Source: Catenaria anguillulae PL171 (lineage: Eukaryota > Blastocladiomycota > Blastocladiomycetes > Blastocladiales > Catenariaceae). From it: DNA of 64,000 nucleotides. The stretch is from the NCBI GenBank assembly GCA_002102555.1, contig MCFL01000032.1, forward strand, positions 1-64,000. Direction: 5' to 3'. The translations under genes were made by a program, and so were the position numbers. Below the pieces are notes generated by a model, which worked only from the letters and a program-made list of their open reading frames with translations, was not told the DNA's origin and ran no database searches. This document shows, in pieces, positions 53,686 to 63,586 of this stretch. Numbering within the stretch: position 1 is the stretch's first letter; each line of letters opens with the position of its first letter.

Positions 53686-54501
53686 TCAAGTTGCTCTGGA
53701 CGTGTCAGCCGTTAGCAAGAGCACCTGCATGCACGGTAGAAAGGCCAGTACCATACCTATGAGCCATTCAAATCCTTCACTCAACCCTCGCCCAGTGATC
53801 GCCGAGCATCCGCTATGTCACCCAACTTGGTCAGGTCAATCAATCCATCTCACGTCACCCCCAGAAACAGGCAAACGCACCACAGGTACCAGTTGCGATC
53901 CTTGAATGCCTCCAACCCAAGCAACCCAGCGACCTCGTCCGGCGGCATGGCCTCGTTCTCGCGGTCCATCTTGTTGCACAAGATGAGCAAGGGGCACGCC
54001 TTGGCCACTTGGTCCTTGAGCGCTAAATGCAGCTCGCGACGTGCAATTTCAATCCGGTCCTTGTCGGTCGCGTCCACCACAAAGATGACGGCGTGGGTAT
54101 TGAGCAGGTAGGGCGACCATAGCGACCGTTGTCGTGGGTTGCCAGACATGTCAAAGAGTGTCAGGGAGATGGAGCCTTGGCGGATTGTACTTGCCTGTGG
54201 CAGTGGCAGTCTGAAGTGAGTGCCAGTCACTTACCGAAGAACTTTGGCCAAGGCACATGCACACATTGAACGCAACGGTCGGCATCGTGGGCTCGAGATC
54301 CGTCTACATCCGCACTTGATATTTGTCACCATGACGACTTGACGCAACAACGACACACTCACGTACGTTTGACACTGCAGGCTGCCCAAATTGCCGGGCA
54401 ATTGTCGTCTTGCCCGCGCAGTCCAGCCCAATCATGACGCACGTACGGCGGATCCCGGGTACAAGGCCAAGCCTGCTGAGCCAGTTGCGCAAGAGTCTCA
54501 T
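53686..54501 (-). CDS. ARL6: ARL6/BBS3-like small GTPase
   Basis: Exons 54367-54501, 54235-54303, 53881-54194 and 53686-53812 give 214 residues. The start MRLLRNWLSRLGLV resembles the amphipathic N-helix of ARL6. Motifs: G1 GLDCAGKTT (residues 25-33), switch I PTVAFN, G3 FDMSGN, G4 NKMD and G5-like CSAITGRG, then LSEGFEWL. The FDMSG form of G3 is typical of ARL6, where other ARLs have WD-x-GGQ. Here the usual catalytic Gln is Asn. ARL6-GTP recruits the BBSome for ciliary membrane traffic, fitting the flagellar gene elsewhere in the window. The ending is uncertain: the last exon may be spliced again at 53778-53747 (32 nt) to end WLIGALANG. Intron 2 is only 40 nt. Confidence 0.75.
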
Positions 54502-54823
54502 GCTGGTGGAGGTTGCCCCGTGTCGGCAATTCGCTGTTGCTCAGTCACATTGCCGTCAATGCATGACATAAACATCGTGGCGGGTACCGGCAGAATGTTG
54601 ATGGGAACATTCACGAGGAGAACGCGTTTGCACACGAGTTTCGGTTCAGGCGCGACTTGGGGGTGCGCACTTGCATCGCGAAAAGACGTGGCCTGGACGC
54701 GACGCTGTGGGCACTGTACGTAACGGTGGCGGCCTGGACACAAACCGCCCGCAGGGTATAAAGTCGAGCCGCCCACCCAGTCCATTCCGCGATGAACAGT
54801 CACAGGCAACAACACTTCAATCC
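54502..54823. promoter_or_regulatory. Shared upstream region, ARL6 / methyltransferase, with TATA box
   Basis: 322 bp between divergent start codons. A TATAAA at 54757-54762 lies 62 bp before the methyltransferase ATG and is the clearest core-promoter element in the window. Confidence 0.5.
54757..54762 (+). promoter_or_regulatory. TATA box of methyltransferase gene
   Basis: GGGTATAAAG, correctly spaced (62 bp) before the start codon at 54824 with a CA-rich leader between. Confidence 0.5.
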
Positions 54824-55899
54824 ATGTCCCTCCCAGTTATGTCTCTTCTCAAACACGCACATCATCATCTCACTCGCCCCCTCCCTCCCCCGCGCCTCAC
54901 GACCGCCTTCCGCTTGACCCGCAATATGACCACGTCCACGTCCGCTTCTGCGCCAGCACCTGCTACGACCACGGGCGCCGCCCTGCCCTTCCGCGACCGC
55001 TTTGGTAAACTGTCCGACTCGTACTCGAAATTCCGGCCCACGTACCCTCCCGAACTATACGCCTACTTGGCCGCACAGTGCCCGCAGCACGACGTGGCCG
55101 TTGACCTGGGTGCAGGCAATGGCCAGGCGACCATGAGCCTTCTGGCCCACTTTGCGCGTGTTGTGGGCACGGATGGCAGTCTGGGCCAAATTGAAAAGGC
55201 TCGTGAGCGCTTGGCGGCGGCCGAAGGAGCGCAAGTCAGGGATCGGGTTACGTTTGAGGTGTGCAAGGCCGAACATGTGGATCGGGTTGTTGAGCCCGAG
55301 AGTGTGGATCTAGTGACTGTGGCTCAAGGTACATATAGGGATTCATGCCAGCCTGATTGATGCCTCCACTCCTGATGACCGGCTCTCAACTCGGATGTTT
55401 TGCATCTATTTACACAGCCATTCACTGGTTCAACTTGGACCCAACCTATTCTGCCGTGTCGCGCATCCTGCGTCCCAACGGCCTGCTCGCCATCTGGACC
55501 TACCCGATCCCAACCTTTCCTTCGGCCCCCTTGCTCCAATCGGCATTCAGGGCGTTTTACGAGCACTTGCACGCTCACAAGTGGTGGGACGGCATCATCC
55601 GCGACTATGTCGACAACCAGTACGCCAACCTCCCATTTCCCGGAAGCGGCACGCATCTCGTGGAAGTTTTGCCAAAGCCTGCCCCGTGGGTTGTGACAAG
55701 ATCGTGGACGTTTGATGATCTGGTTGGGTTTCTTGGGACGTGGAGTGCGGTGGGCAGGGCCAGAGATGAGGGCGGCGTGGATATAGTTGGCGAGTGGAGC
55801 GGCCGGTTGCGCGAGGCATGGCCCAAAGACGAGGGCGAGGTCCAAGTGCAATGGACTATTCATATGCGGGTGGCGAAAAAGCAAGTGGAGCAATATTGA
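54824..55899 (+). CDS. SAM-dependent methyltransferase, TMT1/CRG1-like (type 11)
   Basis: Exons 54824-55328 and 55418-55899 encode 328 residues. The first 45 residues are His/Pro/Arg-rich and could be a mitochondrial presequence; homology starts at FRDRFGKLSDSYSKFRPTYP. The SAM-binding motif I is VDLGAGNGQAT, motif II acid is GTDGS, and post-II is VDLVTVAQAIHWFNLDP. This layout (Y-x-x-FRPxYP, then AQAxHWF) is that of the fungal TMT1/CRG1 group, which methylate small carboxylic acids such as trans-aconitate. The true substrate is unknown. Alternative starts at 54839 and about 54928 are in frame, the latter removing the leader. The 89-nt intron splits AQ|AIHWF in phase. Confidence 0.85.
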
Positions 55900-56043
55900 C
55901 GCGAAGGTATTTAACAATAGCATAACGGTGAGTTTGAGGATATGTAAATATGTGAAAGAATGAATAGCGGTATTTCTTTCAATTGCTTGACTTGCGTCCT
56001 GCTCGATCAGCCTACAACGTGACGCTCCTCCCATCCTAGAAAC

Positions 56044-57404
56044 CTAGACGGCATCCTCTCCTTGGGGCTGCTCCTCCTCCTCGTCTTCTTCATCTGACTG
56101 GTGCCCGTCTCCATTTGCAGCCTCCCCATTTGCCGGTGCCTTCGGCACATTGTCGCGGATGGCGGCGGCAATTGCCGAGCACGGGACCGCCGTCTTGAAC
56201 CGGAACAAGTGAATGACCAACTTGCCATCGACCAATGCGCCAAACTGCAACACGCGCTCGCTGACGTTGCATGACATGCCGGGAAGCAGCGGGGCATTGA
56301 CGAGCACATTGTGGACGCCGTCGGCACGCATAACTGTGGATAGTCCATTGGTCAGAACTCGGTTGACTTCGGGGTCAGGAGAAGGCAAAAGACAAGAACG
56401 TACGAACACGAGCCCTGCGCTCGCCATTGGCCAAGGTGCGCACATTGACCTTGACATTGCCAATGCCGCGCTCCTTTGGCTTGCCGTCGGCATCGGGCAA
56501 AAACAATTTCGCGCGCTCGGTCGCCACCGTCACCTCGTCTTCCTCCCCGTCACCACTTGTTGCTGCTCGAGGTGCACCACCGGCTGGAAGTGGACGGCGG
56601 GCTCGGCATCGGCATCACCTTGTGCATCGTTGTCGTCGTCATTGTTGTTGTCGTCCTTGTCTCTGGCGTCGTTGCCATGCTTGTTGAACGTGGCGGTACC
56701 AGATGCAAAAATGGACGTTGTGGGCGCAGTCGCGGCGAGTGCAGAAAAGCCGCCGCCGCCTGTAGTGGCTGAAGCGGCGAAAGCGCCAAATCCGCCGCCA
56801 AAACTTGAGGTCGTTGACGTGGAAGAGGATGTCCCAAACACGCTGGGTTTGTTTGAGAGGGCTGCAAAGCCGGAGAACGCAGAGGGGGCAGAAGCGGAAG
56901 CAGAGGCGGAAGACAAGGCACCAAAGCCAGAGAAAGTAGCAGGTTTGGTAGCCGGAGCAACGGCAGCAAGCTTTGGCGACTTTGCAGGCGACGGGACCGC
57001 TTGGCGGGCGAAGAAGATGAGGACACGGGCTTGGACGAGGACGCCGAGGTCGATCCGCTCACTGACTGATCGCCATGCAGCCGCTTAGTCGGGCGGTCGT
57101 CAATGGACGCCGAGGCTCTGTCCGTTGCGGCGGCCAACGAGGTAGAAGCAGATGAACGTTTGGCGGGCGATTTTTCCGACTCGTCGTCGGCGTCGCCTCG
57201 GTCCGGGCTGGCGGCGCGCTTCTTGCGGAGGGACTCGCGGTCAACGTCCATTGGGACGGGGCGGATGGCGGTGGTGCGCGAAGGGGACTTGGGAGGGGAG
57301 GTCGGGGCAGCAGATGCAGCGGCACGGGACGGAGACGTTGCGGTCGGTTGCTTGGGCGGGGACACCGGGGCGGCGGGCGGCGGGCGGCGGGTGGGCGAGG
57401 ACAT
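56044..57404 (-). CDS. YRB2/RanBP3-like Ran-binding protein with FG motifs; two missing bases
   Basis: Exons 56404-57404 and 56044-56333 total 1291 nt. Two missing bases restore 431 codons. The N-terminus is Pro/Ser/Ala-rich with NLS-like ESLRKKRA and PTKRL. A middle FG region (FSGFGALSS, SVFGTSSS, FGGGFGAF) precedes a C-terminal Ran-binding domain (HLEQQQVVTG, EDEVTVATERAKLF, KERGIGNVKVNVR, RVLMRADGVHNVLVNAPL). The tail is acidic. YRB2/RanBP3 proteins bind RanGTP and assist CRM1-mediated nuclear export; Nup50/Nup2 is an alternative because it also has FG and RanBD. One base is missing near 57001-57004 (AAG/CGG) and one near 56538-56545 (G run; canonical VTGEEDE needs it). A TATATA at 57493-57498 lies about 90 bp upstream. 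Confidence 0.83.
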
Positions 57405-57718
57405 GGTTGAAGGCGTGAATGGTCGGAATGCTTCGGGTAGCCGGAAGGGCGGTAGGTCTGTACATAATCTTTCGCTGCCGAGTGTGACTGCGAGTATATA
57501 AGTGACACTGGCGACTGGCCACTGACGACTGACGACGGATCGACGGTCCTCGTGCAACACAAAAAAAGACACAGACTCCATCACAGAAATTTAAACGTGA
57601 GATGAGACGCGAGACGCCCAACTGATTCCCTTCAACTCCCTTCCTCTTTCCATACGCCTGCCAATGTCGATCGAATGATTCATCGCCTGCCTGCCGGTAT
57701 CTCCTCGAACCAATTACC
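57405..57718. promoter_or_regulatory. Shared upstream region, YRB2-like / FKBP2a
   Basis: 314 bp between divergent start codons. It contains a TATATA at 57493-57498 placed to serve the minus-strand gene. Confidence 0.4.
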
Positions 57719-58418
57719 ATGCCCTCCATCCGCACCTTGATTCTCGCCCTTGCCCTGGCCCTCCTCGCCGTCGCCTCGGCCGTGTCGGTTGCGGCCACAA
57801 AGCCCAAGCGCGACCCACCCAAGCAGCTCCGCATTGGAGTCAAGCACCGCCCCAAGGAGTGCACCCAAAAGACAAAGAACGGCGACACAGTCTACATGCA
57901 CTACCGCGGCACGCTCTTCTCGGACGGATCCGAGTTCGACTCGAGCTACAAGCGGGGCACCGAGTTTGATTTCACTTTGGGCGCTGGCCATGTGATCAAG
58001 GGTGCGTCCTATGTCCCATACAACACCAAGTGTTTAGTTAGTTCTAAGGCACTGACCGCTCTTCGTGGCACAGGCTGGGACCAAGGACTGCTGGGCATGT
58101 GCCCGGGAGAAAAGCGCAAGTTGGTCATTCCCCCAGAGCTCGGCTATGGCGAACGGGGTGCTGGTGCATCCATTCCTGTATGTGGCCGTCATGTCCATGC
58201 TTCCCGTAACCGGCAATTGCTCAGTCGCTCACCTCTTTCAATTGCAAATGTCCAACGCCAACCACGCAGCCGGGTGCCACGTTGGTCTTTGAAGTGTACG
58301 CCCACAGCTCGCCAGTACATTGGTTACATGTTTGTGTTGGGTTCTGCGTTGCTCACCTTGCCCATCTTCAATTTTTAGGGAACTCGTCCGCATTGGCGGC
58401 GGACGTTCCGATCTCTAA
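57719..58418 (+). CDS. FKBP2: ER-lumen FK506-binding peptidyl-prolyl isomerase (FKBP2), copy a
   Basis: Exons 57719-58001, 58074-58177, 58270-58295 and 58379-58418 encode 150 residues. A signal peptide ([21 protein letters not shown]) precedes the FKBP domain: [64 protein letters not shown] and [13 protein letters not shown]. The catalytic pocket residues (Y, F, D, W, Y, F) are present. It ends RSDL, resembling the RTEL end of human FKBP2, so ER retention is likely. It assists proline isomerisation during secretory protein folding. It lies 308 bp upstream of its paralog on the same strand. Confidence 0.92.
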
Positions 58419-58726
58419 CTCTTTTTGCTATCGGCGGCCACTGCCCTGCTGCGTGCAAGGATGGGCCAAGAATTTGTTTTACTTTCTCAAGAATACATGT
58501 ACATGCCACCCTTTCCTTTTCATGTGCGCATTGGCGACAGTTGGGTTGAGCGCATTGTGTCGACCCTTGCATGTGCAGTGACGGAATTGTCAGAAAGCGA
58601 GCTGGCAGTGGCGACTGAGTGACACGTCAACGCATTGGATTGCGCCACAGGCAACCTGAAAATTTGTCTCTCGCTCTCCGCCTCATGCTCCATGAACAAT
58701 TTACAACCTGTTGAAAACGTCACACC

Positions 58727-59463
58727 ATGCACTCCCGTATCCTCGCCTCTGCTCTCGCCCTGCTGGCACTTGTGCTGGCCGTCGCCGCCGCCACCGACAA
58801 GCTCGTGATCGATGTCGTGTCCAAGCCCGATGAGTGTGCTCAAAAGTCCAAGGCGGGCGACCTGCTGTCGATGCATTACCGCGGCACCCTCGACGACGGC
58901 AGTCAGTTTGATGCGAGTTACGACAGGCAGGAACCGTTTGATTTTGAGCTCGGTACGTCGTTTGGATAATGCTCTCATTGATTGTGTGTTGTGGCGTGCT
59001 GGTCTCATCCGGCTTTTTCATTTGCGTCTCGTGCATAGGTGCTGGCCAGGTTATCAAGGGTACGGTGGAGACGTTCGGATGTACTTTCGAACTCGAGCTG
59101 ACCTCGAGTGTGCGTGATGCGTACTAGGTTGGGACGAGGGATTGAAAGACATGTGTGTTGGCGAGAAGCGCAAGCTCACCATTCCATACGAGATGGCCTA
59201 TGGCGAGTTTGGCTACCCGCCCGTGATTCCGGTGCGACATCGTTTTTTTTTGTGTTTTTCCTTCATAGTATCTTCTCTGTCTGGACCCATGTGCTGACAC
59301 ACCATGTCGTGCTTTCAAAGGCTCGCGCCACACTCCACTTTGATGTGTACGTTCCATTATTGCCCATCTCCTTAGTCGCTTCGTGTGGACAGCGGTTCTC
59401 ACACACCTTCCTTTAATCCATAGCGAGCTTCTCGAGATCAAGAACGCCCGCGCCGAGCTCTGA
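58727..59463 (+). CDS. FKBP2: ER-lumen FKBP2, copy b (tandem paralog)
   Basis: Exons 58727-58952, 59039-59059, 59128-59231, 59321-59346 and 59424-59463 encode 138 residues. A signal peptide ([19 protein letters not shown]) leads into [35 protein letters not shown] and [20 protein letters not shown], then [16 protein letters not shown] and ATLHFDVELLEI. It ends RAEL, an ER-retention-like tetrapeptide. The last three exons (104, 26 and 40 nt) have exactly the lengths of copy a, proving tandem duplication. Copy b has one additional intron, which creates a 21-nt exon. In ERGAGASIP the second copy reads EFGYPPVIP, closer to the general FKBP sequence. Confidence 0.92.
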
Positions 59464-59559
59464 TCCAACAAGGACTATCAGCTTTTGCCAAAAGCTCAAA
59501 GATTGTCCAATCGGTTCATGTATCTACATATAAACGAGTCACACTGTCACGAAAACAAG

Positions 59560-62500
59560 TCACGGCTGCTCCATCTCTGCCAGTGCTCGAAAACTCTTAT
59601 CCGCATGATCCAACCATCGAATGCACTCCTTTGCCAAATCTGCAATTTGGTCATCCATTTCCTCGAGCTGCTCCTCTGTGCATCCAAATGCCGGATATGC
59701 GTCTGGATCTGCAACCAGCTTGGGACACTTGAGCACGCCGAGCGAAGGGACCTGTGGGCGTGCAGCCGAAAGCGGCGACGGCAGCAAGTGCGGGTCCTCG
59801 CCAACCGATGGCGACAGTGGAATCAGCGACACGGCCCCACCGCCCATGGGAATCGGGCGTGCCAAACCCGTCCCGAGCCCGTCCAACTTCCAGCGCTGCC
59901 CGCCAACCACGACATTCATGACCTCGGATTCTGGCTGGTCGGCCTCTTCTTCCTTTGTGGGCGCTAAATCGCCCAGGCTGGTCGACGGAAACGACGAGTG
60001 TGACCCAATGTTGCCATCCACCATCTGACTCGTTTCAAACAAACTCGCAAGCGACAAGCTTCGAATGACCTGTGATGCCGCCACGGGATCCGCAGCCTGC
60101 TGAGCCTCGGGCGGCAAGTTGACGAGCTGCACAAACGAGTTTTCCGGATCGGGCGCCACAACCGTGTCTGCCACACCCGCCGCGTCTTGGTCAGCAAGCG
60201 GCAACGAGTCGGTTGTCATGCTCGACTGCGACACACTGCCCTTGCGCTCGCGATCCAGCTTGAAGAAGTTGCTCACGGACCCGGACCGCACGCGCGCAAA
60301 CAGGCTGGTGCTACTGCTCGACGAGTTGGATGGATGGTGTGCGTGGCCGTGGCCGTGGCCATGCGCATGCTCGCCCTCATGGCCTGGATCGCCATTTGCA
60401 CCACCGCCGCCAGCTAACATGCTTCCGCCCGACGGACTGGCAGGCAACGAACTCGACAGGATGCCAAACAGCCCGCCCGACGTCGACAGCCGTCGAGCCA
60501 AAGGTACGCTTGCACCGCCAGACCCAGCTGCAGCGGCCGCCTTTTCGGCTTCCCTCGACAAGCGCTTGGACGCCGACCCGCTACTCCCCTTGCGATCTCT
60601 GAACGACGGGTCGCGATCGCTCGTTGGACTGCCTGCTGCCGTCGGACTGTTTGCACCACTCGCACTCGCTGCGCTGCTGCTCCCACCTGTTGTAAAGTTG
60701 AGCAAGAACGACAAGCGCCGAATGCCCGGGCCCGGCCGCAAATCGGTGCGAATCTCGGGAGCCGTCGATGCGCGCGGGCGAAGCGGCGGGAATTCTTCGA
60801 CTAGCCCGGCTTGTGCCAGCCCGCCATTGGGCATATGCGCTGACGCGTTGCCCGAAGACGTTGGGTGGCGGGATCCAGTGTTGCGGAATGCTGACGAGAT
60901 GGTGTGAATGGGCTTGTACAAGCGCGCGTCCATGGCGCGCGACTTTGAAAACAGTTTGAGGCGCGACGTGAGAGATTGTTGGCGCGGGCGAGCGCCAATG
61001 CCGCCGCCGCCGCTCGCGGTGCTTGCGGGCGAGTCGGTAGTCCCCGGGTTCAGGTGCAGCGGAGTCGATGGTGGCGATTGGTTGGGCGACAGGATCGATG
61101 TGTCAATGATAAACGGCATGGATGGCGATGTGGTGAATCCGGGCGAAATGGGCGAGTTGGACAGGCCTGGGTCGGATGGTGGTGGGAGGGGTGGAAGTTG
61201 GCGCGTCGAATAGCTGGCATTTGTGGCAGACGCCGAGGCTGGCGCCGCAGTAGCGGTGCTTTGCGAAGTGGGTGAGGGCGGATTGAAAATGTGCATGAGA
61301 GGATTGTACACGCCAGATTCAGAGTAACTGCGTGGAATGTGTGGTGCCGTCAGGTCTTTGGTTTTGATGCGCGGAAGATCCGATTTGGATGCACGACGGT
61401 CATCGCCTGCTTGTCCAGATGATGATTTTTTTGGGCGGGTACCAGTTGAAGATTCGCCTTCGGATTGCGATTGCGCGGGCGAGTCAAACACTGGAATCCC
61501 TGAATCTTCTTCAGGCGCATCGGGGATGGAGCGCGCGGAAATGGCGGGCGACGGATTATTGGATCTGACAGTGGCCGTGGTTGTGGATCCCGCGGTTGTC
61601 GCCTCGAGCCCATTGGGTCCCATGAACACTGAAGACTGGTTACGCCGGTGCGCTTTGCGAGACATGATGGTGGCGGCATGGCTCAATGCGTTGGAAGGGG
61701 TTTGGCCGCCGCCGCCGCCGCTGCCCCCGGGGCCGCTCGAAGGCGGACCGGAAATAGTTGCGTGTGCGGACGAGGTAGGCGAGGTTGTCGCAGTTGAGCT
61801 TGGGGTCGGCGGTTTCGCCGATTTGACCGTGTCAAAGTTCCACATTTCCGAAATGCGATCGGCTTCGAAATCATCCTCGCTTCGTGCGCTCCGGAGACTG
61901 CCAACAACAGTGGAAATGTCAGAATGCGCACACAGGATCCTGTTCAAAGAAAAGCGTACCTGATCTTGTCCGATTGCATTCGTTGCCACTCGTCATGCCG
62001 CCTCACCAAATCCTGCAAAATTGCGGTTCCCTTGACGGCCGTCTTGAGCCATTTGTGCTTTGCCAAGTCTTCGACCGACGCTCGCTGATGAGGATTCTCC
62101 TTCAAACACAATGAAATGAATTCTTTCATGGCGACCGAAAAGTTGCCTTGGAGCTTGATGTCCTCAATGCCCGACATGAGCAGCGCCTTCATGGGGTCGC
62201 CACGGCCAACTTGAGGTGGCCCACCCGTGGCGATTTCGTAAATGGTGATGCCGAGTGACCACACATCGGCCTTGTAATCATATTGCGTGCGGCGGAGGAC
62301 CTCGGGAGCCATCCAAAATGGGGTACCAACGAAAGAGTGGCGTTTGAGCGAGTTCATGGAGAATTGGCCGGCAACACCAAAGTCGCAAAGCTTGACTTTG
62401 CCTTCTTCGGTCAAAAGGATGTTTGCGGCTGTCGGTTATGCAGTGAGGTGCAAGTGAGAGATAGACCTCGGTTGATTGATGTGAGAAATAGTGGTGCATG

Positions 62501-63218
62501 CGTACCCTTGATGTCACGGTGGATGATGCCTATGCAAGTGGCAATTGTCAGTCGCTGGGTACAGCGGAAGATGACATTTGCCCAACATGAAGGGAAAACT
62601 TACCGGTTTTGTGCAGATAACTGAGGGCATTGACGACTTCCCGGACAATGACGACAATGTACTTTTCCTCCAAGACACCTGACTGCAACTAGATACAATT
62701 TACAGGAATTGAAAATCCTTGAGCTTATACAAGACGCACAATGCACGGAAATGACTGAGGAAACATACCACATCACGAATACTTCCACCCTTTGCGAAAT
62801 CCATCACGACACACAGTTTTGTACCCTCCAAGTACGACTTGTGATAGCGGGTAATGTACTCTGAGTCGCATCGCTGCAGAAGAAAGATTTCGCGTTGGAT
62901 ATCCTCGATTTCCTCGCCCTTGGACTCGAGATCGAGCACCTTGATGGCGACAATTTGCCCGGTAACGGTGTTCAACCTAGACCATGAAGACGACGCAAGA
63001 CGACAGGATTGAGAAAAGGCTCCATGACAGAATATGAACAAGTGCATACCCTTTGTACACCTGTGGGCGACCGTTGAGGACAGTGAAGCGACACAAGGTG
63101 AGGGCAAGAATGGCAAAAGCGACGCGTTGACGAAAAAGCGACCAACCTTGCCAAAGGACCCAGAGCCGATGAGCTCACGTCGGGCGTAGATTTGTTCGGG
63201 TCGCAGGTTGCTTGTCAT
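59560..63218 (-). CDS. Germinal-centre (GCK/Ste20) protein kinase
   Basis: Seven exons (63147-63218, 63050-63060, 62769-62976, 62604-62688, 62506-62529, 61960-62428, 59560-61897) give 1068 residues. The kinase domain is at the N-terminus: IGSGSFGKVYKG, IVAIKVLDLES, HRDIKAANILL, DFGVAG and the GCK signature VGTPFWMAPEV, then WSLGITIYEIATGGPP. It resembles the MST3/4-Nak1-Sid1 group, which in fungi acts in polarity, septation and RAM/NDR signalling. The long tail is Ser/Gly/Pro-rich and ends in a short ordered block (ADLAKECIRWLDHADKSFRALAE), a possible partner-binding motif. Exon 2 is only 11 nt and encodes the VYKG turn of the glycine loop; exon 5 is 24 nt (IIHRDIK). Both are required to restore universal kinase motifs. 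Confidence 0.92.
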
Positions 63219-63586
63219 GGCGATGAATTTCCGATTGCTGCATGTAGCTTCGTGTGGTGCATGGTTGAAAAGCCGTCAAATTGAAGAAGTTGATTTGGCC
63301 AATTGAAATTGATTTGTTGCACATGGATCGACGACAGGCAGGACGGGCTGCCGATCCATCTTGCACACAACCACCACGTCTCTCCTTGTGCTTTCAACGG
63401 ACAGAGAGTCGACACCTTCTTGCCATTCGCAATGTGCCATGCATGAGAACGGAATCAGTGTGCCCCCAACGTCAACTGTTGCAGTCTGCGCACTCCATGA
63501 ACCAACTGCTCCCCAAGTGATGCTCAAGCCCGCCCGACTTTCCGATCCAAGCTTGAACCCACACCGCACGCACTCGAACTTTCACA
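63219..63586. promoter_or_regulatory. Shared upstream region, GCK kinase / RSM25
   Basis: 368 bp between divergent start codons; no TATA box or repeated motif noticed. Confidence 0.4.
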
